Below the pieces are notes generated by a model. It saw nothing but the letters and a program-made list of their open reading frames with translations, had not been told where the DNA came from and did no database searches. A program made the translations under genes and the position numbers. This document shows, piece after piece, positions 30,701-40,800 of a stretch of 64,000 nt of DNA. Within the stretch, counting starts at the first letter, position 1; the number at the start of each line of letters is the position of its first letter. Origin of the DNA: Paenibacillus phytorum (GTDB lineage: Bacteria; Bacillota; Bacilli; Paenibacillales; NBRC-103111); assembly GCF_013141715.1 (NCBI RefSeq), contig NZ_WHOA01000039.1, positions 62,001 to 126,000 on the forward strand, written 5' to 3'.

Positions 30701-33700
30701 GTCAGGAAAGCGATCCAACCAGCGGGTAAAAAGCCGTATTATCCGGTTTCCTCCGCACAAAAGCGGATGTTTGTGCTGCAAGATTTGGATGATGCAGGTA
30801 CAGGCTACAATATGCCCGGAGTGTTCATCATCGAAGGCGGGTTAGATCGCGACCAGTTCGAGGGAGCTTTCCAGCGCCTCATTCTGCGGCACGAAGCGCT
30901 GCGCACGTCCTTTGAGTTGATCGACGGGGAGCCGGTTCAGAAGATTCATGAAAACGTCGATTTCACTGTAGAGTTCTCACGACTGTCTGAAGGCGCCGAG
31001 GATTTGGCAGCAGAAAACAAAGTCATTGAACGTATGGTCGAACGTTTTATGCGTCCGTTCGATCTGCAAAAGGCGCCATTGATCCGTGTGGCGCTCGTAG
31101 AGCTCCAGGAACGGCGGCATTTGTTCCTGTACGACATGCATCATATTATCTCAGATGGCGTATCAATGTCCGTCATTGTGAAGGAGTTTGTTCAGCTGTA
31201 TGGCGGTGGTACTTTGCCTGAGTTGTCCATCCAATATAAAGACTATGCGGTTTGGCAGCAGGCTCAGCTGGAGAGTGAATCACTGCGCAAGCAAGAAGCG
31301 TTCTGGTTGAATTCGTTTGCTGGCGAGCTGCCGCAGCTGGAGCTTCCATCTGACTTCCCTCGTCCTGCGGTGCAGAGCTTCGAAGGTGACCATATACGCT
31401 TTGAAGTTGATACTGAAATGCTCGGCTCATTGAAACGTTTGGCTGCGGAAAATGGGTCAACGCTTTATATGGTTCTGTTTGCTGCTTATAATGTGCTGCT
31501 TTCCAAGTATTCCGGACAGGAAGATATCGTTGTAGGAACGCCGACGGCCGGCCGTTCCCAGGCTGACTTGGAATATGTCGTCGGGATGTTCGTCGGTACG
31601 CTGGCGCTGCGAAGCCGTCCGGAAGGCGGGAAAACATTCCGCACCTTCTTATCGGAAGTAAAGGAGTATGCCCTTCAAGCATTTGAAGCGCAGGAGTATC
31701 CGTTTGATTCGCTGCTGGATCGGTTGAATATTCGGCGCGATCCCGGCCGCAATCCTCTGTTCGATACGATGTTCAGTATGCAGAGCATCGATCCTGGACT
31801 AGGCCAAGAGGGCGGAACTGGCTTTTGGGAATTGACCTTTACGCCGCACGTGTGGCAAAGCGGCATCACCAAATTCGATCTGACACTGGAAGTGCGGGAA
31901 GGAGCGGGAAATCTGGAGTTCCAGCTGGATTACAGCACGAATTTGTTTGCGATGGAGACAGCGGAGCGGATGGCGCGCCATTTCGTATGCTTGTTAGAAA
32001 ATATCTCATTAGTGCCAGATCAATCACTGGCTGAGCTAAGCATGGTAACTGATGAAGAAGCGTGGCAAATCATCCAAGAATTCAACGATACAAGCTCTGA
32101 TTATCCGAACAGCGAGACGATCGCCACGCTGTTTGAGAAGCAGACAGTGTTGACGCCGGATCATCCGGCTGTCGTTTATGAAGACAAACAACTCACTTAT
32201 CGAGAACTGAACGAGAGGGCGAATCTACTTGCAAGCGAACTGAGGAAGCAGGGGGTTGGCGCAGGCAAGGTCGTTGGCCTGCTGGCGGATCGTTCAATTG
32301 AGCTGATGATCGGTCTGATGGGGATTCTGAAGGCGGGTGGCGCTTATTTGCTGCTTGACCTAGAGATGCCTGCGGACCGGATCAGATTTATGCTCGAAGA
32401 TAGCGGCGCCCACATCGTACTGGCGCAACGGAAATTGTACTGGATGGCACAGGTGGCGCTCGCTGAACATGTGATCGACCTCGATGATGACGCATTGTAT
32501 GCGAATAGTGGAGTTAACGAGAACTTGCTGTCTCTGGGAGGACCGCGCGATCTAGCCTACGTGATCTACACGTCCGGCTCTACAGGCAAGCCGAAAGGCG
32601 TGCTTATCGAACAGCGCAGCGTCGTGCGGCTGGTGAAGGGGACGAACTACGTTCAGTGGAGCGAAGATGAGCGCATTCTGCAGACAGGCGCACTTGGCTT
32701 CGATGCGGTTACGTTTGAGATCTTTGGCGCTCTGCTGAACGGAGGTACGCTGTATCTAGTTGATAAGAGCGTTATTCTGGATAGCGATAGGCTCGGCGCG
32801 TTTATCGCCGACAATCGAATCACGACCATGTGGCTCACTTCACCGCTTTTCAACCAGCTTTCGCAGGAGAATGCCGAGTTATTCACGGGTGTGCGACAGC
32901 TGCTGGTCGGCGGAGATGCTCTGTCACCGAGCCACATTAATCACGTGCGCTATATGTGTCCGAGTCTGCTTTTGATTAATGGCTATGGGCCGACGGAGAA
33001 CACAACGTTCTCCACAACATTCTCGATCGAACGGGATTACGAGGGAAGCATTCCGATTGGGCGGCCCATCAGCAATTCCACAGCGTACATCGTGAACAAG
33101 TACAACCAACTTCAGCCGATTGGCGTGCCGGGCGAGCTGTGCGTCGGCGGTGATGGCGTGGCGCGAGGGTATGCGAACCGTCCAGAACTAACGGCCGAGG
33201 CCTTCGTATCGAACCCATTCAAAGAGGGAGAGACAATGTACCGTACCGGTGATCTGGCGAAATGGCTGCCGGACGGGACGATTGAATATAGAGGCCGGAT
33301 CGATCAGCAGGTTAAGATCCGGGGGTACCGGATTGAATTGGGCGAGATCGAGACAGAGCTAATGAAGCATCCCGTCATGAAGGATGTCGTAGTGATCGCA
33401 CGTGAGGATGCGAACGGGCAGAAGTTCTTGTGCGCTTACATCGTGGCGGAGCAGGAGCTTGGTACGCCGGAAGTAAAGGCGTTTCTGGCACAGGAGCTGC
33501 CATCCTACATGGTGCCGGCGTACGTGGTGCAGATGGAGAGGCTGCCGCTGACCGTTAACGGCAAAATCGATCGCCGCGAGCTGCCTGAGCCGGAGGGTGG
33601 CTTGGGGCTAGGCACAGATTATGCAGCGCCTCGCAACATGGCGGAAGAGCGGCTTTGCGTCATCTGGCAGGACGTACTTGGTGCGCCGCAGGTCGGTATC

Positions 33701-35218
33701 CGCGATGATTTCTTCCAGCTCGGCGGCCACTCGCTGAAGGCGATGACGCTGCTGGCGCGGATCAAGCAGCAGCTTCAAGTGAACGTGCCGCTGCGGGTGC
33801 TTTTCGAGTCGCCAACGATAGAGGCGCTGGCCCAGCATTTCGCACAAGCCGATAGGGATGCATATGAGACGATTAAGCCAGTGGAGCCACGCGACTATTA
33901 CCCGGTTTCCTCAGCCCAGAAGCGGATGTTTATTATGAGCCAATTTACAGGCTCGGGCACGAGCTATAACATTCCAGGCGTCATGTTCATAGAAGGCGAA
34001 TTGGATCTGGAGAGATTCGAGCAAACGTTCCGGCGCTTGGTTGCCCGGCATGAATCACTTCGGACGACATTCGAGACGGCCCACGGCGAAGCGGTGCAAA
34101 TCGTACATACGGAAGTTGATTTTCAGGTTGAGTACGCCAGAAGCACAGAGGATGGACTGGAATCGATCGTTACGGAGTTTGTACAGCCATTCAATCTGCA
34201 AAAGGCGCCGCTGCTGAGAGTCAAGCTCGTACATGTAAGTGCTCAGCGCTATTTACTGCTGTTTGATATGCACCACATTGTATCCGACGGTGTGTCGATG
34301 GGCATTTTGTTGAATGAATTCGCTTGTCTGTATCACGGAGATGATCTGCCTGAATTAACGGTTCATTATAAAGATTTCGCCGTTTGGCAGAACAGCATGC
34401 TCTCTTCCGAGTCGATGCGTATTCATGAAGCGTACTGGCTTGAGACGTTCTCCGGCGATATTCCGGTGTTGGCGCTGCCGACCGACTTTCCGAGACCAGC
34501 CGTGCAAAGTTTTGAAGGGGATGCAGTCACCGTTAGGTTAGGGCAGCCATTGCATGATCAAATTCACAAAATAGCGTCCGATTATGGAGCCACGCTTTAT
34601 ATGATGTTACTTGCTGCTTATCAAGTACTGCTTTCCAAATACAGCGGGCAGACGGATGTAATCGTTGGAACACCGGTAGCAGGCAGGCCGCTTGCTGAAA
34701 CGGAGAACATCCTAGGTATGTTCGTTAATACGCTCGCGATACGCAGCCAGCCGGAAAGCGGCAAAACGTTCGCACAGTTTTTGGAGGAAGTGAAGCGAAG
34801 TTCATTGCTTGCTCTGGAACACCAGCATTACCCGCTGGAGATGCTTATTGATCAATTGGAGCTGCGCAGGGATTTAAGCCGAAATCCGCTCTTCGATACG
34901 GTGTTCAGTGTGCAGAACCAGGAATTGAAGGCTTCGGAGTTTGCCGGTCTTAGTTTTGAGCCTTACCACAGGGAAAACAAAATCGCCCAGTTCGACTTGT
35001 CTGTCAAAGCGATCGAGGATGAGAGTGAGATTGTGCTCCATGCGGAATACGGCATCCATTTGTTTAATAAAGAGACGATTGAACGGATGATGACCGATTA
35101 TCAAGCGTTACTGCAGCAGGTTACGGAAAATCCGGACATTTTGTTGAGAGAGATTCTACTTACGCACTACGACAAGCTGGAAAATGTGTTGGATGGGGCA
35201 GTGGAGTTTCTATTTTAG
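27539..35218 (+). CDS. Lipopeptide NRPS 3: modules 8-9 plus C domain of module 10
   Basis: 2559 residues. Domain order: C-A-T-C-A-T-C, ending without an A domain. The N terminus MSQFKKEHVQDMYFLSPMQEGMLFH closely resembles that of tyrocidine TycB, a COM acceptor and DCL domain, matching the TycA-like tail of NRPS 2. C active sites are HHILMDG (147), HHIISDG (1201) and HHIVSDG (2245). Carrier serines are 1012 and 2065, both LGGHSL. Predicted residues are Pro and Val. The last C domain is complete in both lobes, including [16 protein letters not shown], then ends after a 20-residue tail. Ribosome site AAGGAG lies about 12 nt before the ATG, rather far. The 78-bp gap upstream contains GCAAATGCTTACG, resembling part of the repeat found after this gene. 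Confidence 0.96.
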   Translation: MSQFKKEHVQDMYFLSPMQEGMLFHYLLEQGQSNAYFEQMSIRVRGTLDIGLFSVSLNRIAQRYDVFRTVFLYEKVKRPVQVVLKERQIQVHFENVTSLPEQERGLFVERFKQEDLGRGFDLSKDMMMRVSVIQTGESEYQIFWSHHHILMDGWCLGIIVGELFQIYASLREQAPNQLERTYPYSDYIKWLERQDKEEARRFWAEALSGYEQLASVPQMTAAVSDNAMRGYKQEELTIRFDEKLTAKLQQLASKHQVTLNTVFQTIWGIVLQRYSHAHDVVFGSVVSGRPSQVVGIEKMVGLFINTIPVRVKSSADQSFSDVLLSVQLGALAAESYTYLPLAEVQAQSVLKSNLFDHILVFENYPVEESVQNGSLESQLGFEATDVSMIEQTSYDLNLLVMPGRELAVRLNYNANVYDTQFLRSIEGHLNTVARTIVEHPEIRLQNLAMVTDEEKQLLLKLNDTREEVPSHLTIHRMFEEQAEKTPEKVAVVFGERQLTYRELNERANRLARTLQGKNVGADQAVGIMVERSPELVVGILAILKAGGAYVPIDPELPEERVGYMLHNSGASILLTQSHLYEKVAFGGEILDISSDYVYDSEGSNLELSCSADNLFYIIYTSGTTGKPKGVMLEHRNMVNLLHHVFRHDKVNYGSTVLQYTTMSFDVCYQEIFSTLCSGGKLYLIDGDTKREVHKLLHLIEEAQIEVLFLPVSFLKFIFNEQEYASGFPSCVRHIITAGEQLVVTNQLRSFLQKNGVYLHNHYGPSETHVVTVFQMEPNGDIPELPSIGRPIANNGIYILNDGLQLQPFGAPGELFIAGDNVGRGYRNNDELTAEKFMQNPFRNGERMYRTGDLARFLPDGNLAFLGRIDHQVKIRGHRIELGEIESQLLNHPSVMAAAVLDRKDAQGGTYLCAYYVSDRPLHSLELRAYLLKELPEYMVPSFFMELDKLPVTPNGKTDRRALPEPDGEFVSGTEYVPPTNVVEEALIAIWQEVLGIARIGIHDNFFSLGGHSLKAMTLMSRLNKHFGVNIPLRELFESPTTEGLARKIREAEEDVRKAIQPAGKKPYYPVSSAQKRMFVLQDLDDAGTGYNMPGVFIIEGGLDRDQFEGAFQRLILRHEALRTSFELIDGEPVQKIHENVDFTVEFSRLSEGAEDLAAENKVIERMVERFMRPFDLQKAPLIRVALVELQERRHLFLYDMHHIISDGVSMSVIVKEFVQLYGGGTLPELSIQYKDYAVWQQAQLESESLRKQEAFWLNSFAGELPQLELPSDFPRPAVQSFEGDHIRFEVDTEMLGSLKRLAAENGSTLYMVLFAAYNVLLSKYSGQEDIVVGTPTAGRSQADLEYVVGMFVGTLALRSRPEGGKTFRTFLSEVKEYALQAFEAQEYPFDSLLDRLNIRRDPGRNPLFDTMFSMQSIDPGLGQEGGTGFWELTFTPHVWQSGITKFDLTLEVREGAGNLEFQLDYSTNLFAMETAERMARHFVCLLENISLVPDQSLAELSMVTDEEAWQIIQEFNDTSSDYPNSETIATLFEKQTVLTPDHPAVVYEDKQLTYRELNERANLLASELRKQGVGAGKVVGLLADRSIELMIGLMGILKAGGAYLLLDLEMPADRIRFMLEDSGAHIVLAQRKLYWMAQVALAEHVIDLDDDALYANSGVNENLLSLGGPRDLAYVIYTSGSTGKPKGVLIEQRSVVRLVKGTNYVQWSEDERILQTGALGFDAVTFEIFGALLNGGTLYLVDKSVILDSDRLGAFIADNRITTMWLTSPLFNQLSQENAELFTGVRQLLVGGDALSPSHINHVRYMCPSLLLINGYGPTENTTFSTTFSIERDYEGSIPIGRPISNSTAYIVNKYNQLQPIGVPGELCVGGDGVARGYANRPELTAEAFVSNPFKEGETMYRTGDLAKWLPDGTIEYRGRIDQQVKIRGYRIELGEIETELMKHPVMKDVVVIAREDANGQKFLCAYIVAEQELGTPEVKAFLAQELPSYMVPAYVVQMERLPLTVNGKIDRRELPEPEGGLGLGTDYAAPRNMAEERLCVIWQDVLGAPQVGIRDDFFQLGGHSLKAMTLLARIKQQLQVNVPLRVLFESPTIEALAQHFAQADRDAYETIKPVEPRDYYPVSSAQKRMFIMSQFTGSGTSYNIPGVMFIEGELDLERFEQTFRRLVARHESLRTTFETAHGEAVQIVHTEVDFQVEYARSTEDGLESIVTEFVQPFNLQKAPLLRVKLVHVSAQRYLLLFDMHHIVSDGVSMGILLNEFACLYHGDDLPELTVHYKDFAVWQNSMLSSESMRIHEAYWLETFSGDIPVLALPTDFPRPAVQSFEGDAVTVRLGQPLHDQIHKIASDYGATLYMMLLAAYQVLLSKYSGQTDVIVGTPVAGRPLAETENILGMFVNTLAIRSQPESGKTFAQFLEEVKRSSLLALEHQHYPLEMLIDQLELRRDLSRNPLFDTVFSVQNQELKASEFAGLSFEPYHRENKIAQFDLSVKAIEDESEIVLHAEYGIHLFNKETIERMMTDYQALLQQVTENPDILLREILLTHYDKLENVLDGAVEFLF
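30735..33860 (+). other. NRPS module 9: C-A(Val)-T
   Basis: The code DAFWLGGTFK (aspartate 1722) is near the valine code DAFWIGGTFK; Ile is an alternative. Carrier serine 2065. The carrier region shares 60 of 60 bases with module 11 (33721-33780 against 40906-40965). Confidence 0.8.
33890..35215 (+). other. Complete C domain of split module 10
   Basis: It starts [17 protein letters not shown], has HHIVSDG from residue 2245, [10 protein letters not shown] and [10 protein letters not shown], so all usual C motifs are present. Its A and T partners are on the next protein. Confidence 0.85.
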
Positions 35219-35225
35219 CCATAGC

Positions 35226-35329
35226 GAAGTAAGTTTTGCTACGCAAAACTCAGCTAATGCTTACGAAGTTAGTTTTGCTAAAGCAAAACTCAGCTAATGC
35301 TTACGAAGTCAGTTTTCCTATGGAAAACT
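35226..35329. repeat. Tandem repeat array with three covarying hairpins between NRPS 3 and NRPS 4
   Basis: Two full units (35226-35264 and 35265-35304) and a partial third (from 35305) lie head to tail. Each holds an 8-bp perfect stem with a 3-4 nt loop: 35232-35250, 35271-35290 and 35311-35329. Stems 1 and 2 are AGTTTTGC/GCAAAACT; stem 3 is AGTTTTCC/GGAAAACT, a compensated base-pair change. Units 1 and 2 end in CAGCTAATGCTTAC. The third hairpin ends 3 nt before the AGGAGG of NRPS 4. I associate this sequence from memory with dispersed intergenic palindromes of Paenibacillus; that is inference. Confidence 0.85.
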
Positions 35330-35332
35330 CTC

Positions 35333-35338
35333 AGGAGG
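35333..35338 (+). promoter_or_regulatory. Ribosome binding site that fixes the NRPS 4 start
   Basis: A perfect AGGAGG lies 6 nt before ATG 35345. An in-frame ATG at 35297 lies inside the repeat array, with no ribosome site and a junk-like 16-residue extension, so 35345 is preferred. Confidence 0.8.
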
Positions 35339-35344
35339 ATGCTC

Positions 35345-37890
35345 ATGATCGATAAATATTCACAAAATATGATGCTTGCCGGCGGTCAATTTGAGAAAGA
35401 GCAGCAGTATTGGTTGAACAAGCTGCAGGGTGAAATCGTTCTTTCGGAATTTCCGAGGGATGCCGATCGATCAGCTGCTCTTCCCGACAAAATGTCGGCT
35501 ATGAAATATGACTTCCCGTCAGAGCTCTCGCAAAAGCTGCAGAATATCACGAGTAAGTCCGATTTTGCTTCTTATATGATCCTCTTGTCTGGTGTTACAT
35601 ACATCCTGCATCGGTATACGTCCCAATCGGAGATTATCGTCGGCATGCCTGTTTTCAAGCAAAACAAGCAAAGTTCCGTTCTGGTGAACTCGCTACTGCT
35701 ATTGCAAACGACCTTCAACCAGGATAACTGTACGTTCAAGCAATGGCTGACAGCTGTAAAAGAAATCATCCTATCTGCCAATGAGCATCAAAATTTTCCT
35801 TTTGCGAAATTGGCGGAACTGCTCGATCTGCCGAGAGGGAGCGAAGACAAACATTACCTGCCTACGCTCGTTTTGCTCGATAGCATTCATGACCGCAGCA
35901 TCGTTGATCATGTCCAATCCAACGTTATTTTTCAGTTCTCAAAAGCCGAGGAGCATGTTGAACTGGTCGTCCAATACAATACCGGCATGTATAGCGAATT
36001 TTTGATGAAGCAAATTGTGTTTCACCTGATTCATTTTATGCGATCGGCTTTGAATGAGCCGGACCGCAGCCTGGCGGATTTTGAGCTTGTTTCCAAGGCT
36101 GAAAAAATGACGCTGCTGGACGAATTCAATCAAACTGGGGCGGCGTTCCCGCAGGATCAAACGATACATGGTTTGTTCGAGGAACAGGTGCAAAGGACGC
36201 CGGAGCGCATCGCTGTATCTTGCGGCGAGGAACGGCTGACGTATCGTCAGCTGAACGAACGCGCGAGCAGCCTCGCCCGCAACCTCCGCAGCTACGGAGT
36301 ATGGCCGGACGTTAGGGTGGGCCTGCTTGTCGAGCGCTCGCTCGATATGCTCGTCGGCATCATTGCGACGCTCAAAGCCGGAGGTGCCTATGTGCCGCTC
36401 GATCCGGATTATCCGCCGGAGCGTACGCAGTTCATGCTGGAGGACAGCGGGGCACGCGTCCTTTTGACGCAGCCGCATCTAGCAGGAAAAGTACCTTATG
36501 ACGGCGTCGTACTCGATATGAGTGATGATGAGCTGTACGCCTGGGATTTTGCTGACCTGGAACCAGTGAATGTGCCGCATGATATGGCCTACATCATCTA
36601 CACGTCCGGCACGACCGGCAAGCCGAAGGGCGTTATGATCGAGCATCAGAATGTCGTGCGTTTGCTCGTTCATGACCGGCTGCAATTCGATTTCAGCGAA
36701 CGCGACGTGTGGACCGTATTTCACTCCTTCTGCTTTGATTTTTCCGTGTGGGAAATGTACGGCGCGCTGCTGTATGGCGGCAGGTGTGTAGTTGTGCCGA
36801 AGACAACCGCGCAAAACCCGAAAGCATTCGCGCAGCTGCTGTTGCAGGAGCAAGTGACGATACTGAATCAAACGCCGACTGCATTCTACACGCTGATCCA
36901 AGAGGAACTTCAGCAGCCGGGCAAGGAGCTAGCCATCCGTTACGTCATCTTCGGCGGGGAAGCGCTGAACCCGGTCATGCTGAAGCCGTGGAAGGAAAAA
37001 TATCCGGACACACTCTTGATCAATATGTACGGGATTACTGAAACGACCGTGCATGTTACCTATAAAGAAATAACCGATCGCGAAATCGAAACGAACCTGA
37101 GCAACATCGGCCGTCCGATTCCGACGCTGACGAGCTACATCTTCGATGCGCAGCGCAGGCTGGTGCCGATCGGCGTCGTCGGCGAGCTGTATGTAGGCGG
37201 AGACGGCGTCGCACGCGGATATTTGAACCGCGAGGAGCTGACGGCAGAGCGGTTCGTCGCGAATCCTTACAAGCCGGAGGAACGGCTGTATCGATCTGGC
37301 GACCTTGCGCGTCTGCTGCCCAGTGGCGAGATGGAATACTTCGGACGGATCGACCATCAAGTGAAGATCCGAGGGCACCGCATCGAGCTCGGCGAGATCG
37401 AAACGCAGCTGCTGCGGCACGAGTGGATCAAGGAAGCGACGGTGTTGGCGCAGGATGACGAACAAGGGCAGAAGTTCCTGTGCGCCTACTTCATCTCAGA
37501 CGGGGAGCTGACCGTGAGCGAGCTTAGGGCGCATATCGGCAGCGATCTGCCGGCGTACATGATCCCGTCGCATTTTGTGAAGCTGGACAAAATCCCGCTA
37601 ACCGCCAACGGCAAAATCGACCGCAAAGCGCTGCCGAAGCCGGAAGGCGGGCTGGACTCAGGCACGGCTTACGTAGCGCCGAGAACAGAAATGGAAGAGG
37701 GGATCGCGCAAATATGGCAGGAGGTACTCGGCTGCAGCCAGGTCGGGATGCTGGACGATTTCTTCGCGCTTGGCGGTCATTCGTTGAAGGCGATGTCGCT
37801 CCTCACAGCGCTGCACAAAGCGTACGATGTGGAAGTACCGTTAAGCTTGATATTCGAGACGCCGAATATTGAAGCGGTGGCTCGTTTTAT
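35345..37890 (+). other. NRPS module 10 (A and T parts): half-C-A(Thr)-T
   Basis: The degenerate C-lobe covers roughly residues 1-255. The A domain code DFWNIGMVHK (aspartate 465) predicts threonine, carrier serine 813. In a sampled stretch 57 of 60 bases match module 3 (37121-37180 against 11281-11340). Confidence 0.83.
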
Positions 37891-40800
37891 AGAAGTTGTA
37901 GACGTAGAAAGTGGCGGATTTATGGCGATTCGCCCTGCACCGCAGCAGGATGTTTACCCCGTTTCTTCGGCACAAAAGCGGATGTATATCATCAATCAAT
38001 TTGAAGGATCAGGCACAGGCTATAATATGCCTGGCATGTTCATTTTGAAAGGGAAGCTGGATAGAAATCGCTTGGGAGAGGCGTTCCGCCGATTGATCGA
38101 ACGCCATGAGACGCTGCGAACATCGTTCGAAACGGTAAATGGAGAGCCTTTTCAGAGAGTACACGCATCAGTTCCGTTTGAGATCAGTTATACGGAGGTT
38201 GATGGGGGAGAGCCATCTCGTGTCGAGGTCGAGGCGTTGATCCGTTTATTTATTCAGCCGTTCGATTTACAGTTGGCTCCGCTGCTCCGCGTAGGGTTGA
38301 TTCAGCTTGCCGATGAGCATCACCTATTCATGTGTGATATGCACCATATCATTTCGGATGGGGTGTCCATGTCGATCCTCGTCAAAGAATTTACAGAATT
38401 GTATCATGGAGCATCGCTGCCGGAGCTTTCCGTTCAATATAAAGATTTTGCCGTATGGCAGCACGACAGTCTTCACAGCGAGAAACTGAAAAAACAGGAA
38501 GCTTACTGGCTTGACTTGTTTGAAGGGGAACTGCCGCAGCTGGAGCTGCCGACTGATTATGCAAGACCTACGGTGCAAAGCTTTGAGGGCGATCATTTAT
38601 CGCTGCAGGCGGAAAAACGAATTTTGGATGGTATAAAGCGCATCGCTGCGGAAACAGGAACAACGCTTTACATGGTGCTGCTTGCCGCCTATAACATCTT
38701 GCTCTCCAAATATTCTGGAAAAGAAGACATCGTAGTTGGCACGCCGACAGCCGGAAGATCCCATGCTGATGTGGATGGCATCATTGGCATGTTTGTCGGC
38801 ACGTTGGCGATGAGAAATAAGCCTGAGGGCCACAAAACATTTAAGCAGTTTTTAGCGGAAGTCAGGTTGAACGCGATGATGGCGTACACCCATCAGGATT
38901 ACCCGTTTGAATCTCTGCTCGAAAAGCTGAACATTGTGCGTGATATTAGCCGCAATCCGCTGTTCGACACGATGTTCATGGTGCAAAATATTGATGTGCA
39001 GGAGGCCGGATTCGAAGAGCTGCATGTTGAGCCGTACGCTGTTGAGAATTACATTTCCAAATTCGATCTGTCCTTGGAAGCGAAGGAAGCGGCGAACGGT
39101 CTGACCGTTCATATCGAATACAGCACGAATCTTTTTGAAAGGGAAACCGTCGAGCGAATGGGACGCCACTACCTCGTACTGCTCGAATCCATTGTACAGG
39201 AACCGGAGAGGAAGCTGGCGGAGCTCGACATGCTCTCAGAGGAAGAAAGACGACAAATTCTGGTTGATTTCAACGATACGCAAACGGATTACCCGAGTGA
39301 AATGACCATTGCTGCGTTGTTTGAGCGGCAGGCACAGCAAACACCTGATCATCCAGCCATCACTTGGAAGGGTCAGCAGCTGACCTACCGTCAGCTCAAT
39401 GAGCAAGCGAACCGGCTAGCTCGGACGCTGATAGCACAAGGAGTAGGGCCCGATCATGTCGTCGGCCTGATGGCGGAACATAAGCTGGAGCTCATGGTTG
39501 GCCTGCTTGGCATTCTAAAGGCTGGCGGCGCCTTCCTGCTGCTTGATCTCGATGTGCCTGTAGAGCGCATGAAGTTCATGCTCGAAGATAGCGGAGCTCG
39601 TATCATCCTGTCGGAGAGGCACCTGCGTCAGCAGACTACGGCATTTGCTTTTGTTCAAGTGATCATCCTTGACGATGAGGTTGTCCCTTATGATAACGAC
39701 TGCTCCAACCTGGAGCTGCCCGGCTCATCGCGCGATCTGGCGTATGTCATCTACACGTCTGGCTCCACCGGCAAGCCAAAAGGGGTGCTCATCGAGCAGC
39801 GCAGCGTCGTAAGGCTAGTTAAGGAAACGAACTACGTTCAGTGGAGTGCGGATGAGCGGATCCTGCAGACAGGAGCGCTTGGTTTTGATGCGATCACGTT
39901 CGAGATCTTCGGGGCGCTGCTGAACGGAGGTACGCTCTACCTAACCGATAAGAGCGTCATCCTAGATAGTGAGCAGCTCGGCGCGGTTATCGCCGAAAAT
40001 CGAATCACGACGATGTGGCTCACTTCACCGCTGTTCAACCAGCTTTCGCAGGAGAATGCTGAGCTGTTCGCGGGTGTGCGACAGCTGCTGGTCGGCGGAG
40101 ATGCGCTGTCGCCAAGCCACATTAATCATGTGCGCAGCAAGTGTCCAGGTCTGCGTTTGATTAACGGCTATGGGCCGACGGAGAACACCACGTTCTCCAC
40201 GACATTTCCGATCGAACGCGATTACGAGGGAAGCATTCCGATCGGGCGTCCGATCAGCAATTCCATTGCGTACATCGTAAACAAGTACAACCAGCTGCAG
40301 CCAGTCGGCGTGCCGGGTGAGCTGTACGTCGGCGGTGATGGCGTGGCGCGAGGGTACGCGAACCGGCCGGAGCTGACGGCCGAGACCTTCGTACCGAACC
40401 CATTCATAGCGGGAGAGACGATGTACCGCACCGGCGACCTGGCGAAATGGCTGCCAGACGGGACGATTGAATATAGGGGCCGCATCGATCAGCAGGTGAA
40501 GATCCGGGGGTACCGGATTGAGTTGGGTGAGATCGAGGTGGAGCTGATGAAGCATCCTGCCATGAAGGATGCCGTAGTGATCGCACGCGAGGACGCGAAC
40601 GGGCAGAAGTTCTTGTGCGCCTACATCGTGGTGGAGCAGGAGCTGGGTGCGCCGGAAGTAAAGGCGTTTCTGGCGCAAGAGCTTCCATCCTACATGGTGC
40701 CGATGTACGTGGTGCAGATGGAGAAGCTGCCACTGACGGTTAACGGCAAAATCGATCGCCGAGAGCTGCCCGAGCCGGAAGGTGGCTTAGGATCCGAAAC

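Noticed and set aside
35297..35344. Upstream in-frame ATG at 35297 as the NRPS 4 start
   Set aside because: It lies in the hairpin repeat with no ribosome site, while AGGAGG fits ATG 35345.
35219..35344. Repeat array between NRPS 3 and NRPS 4 as a CRISPR
   Set aside because: Units of about 40 bp abut with no unique spacers; they are tandem palindromes.
35345..36110. Half-C region of NRPS 4 as a frameshifted complete C domain
   Set aside because: The DNA upstream is the repeat array and the end of a complete C domain, with no N-lobe sequence in any frame, so a simple frameshift does not explain it.
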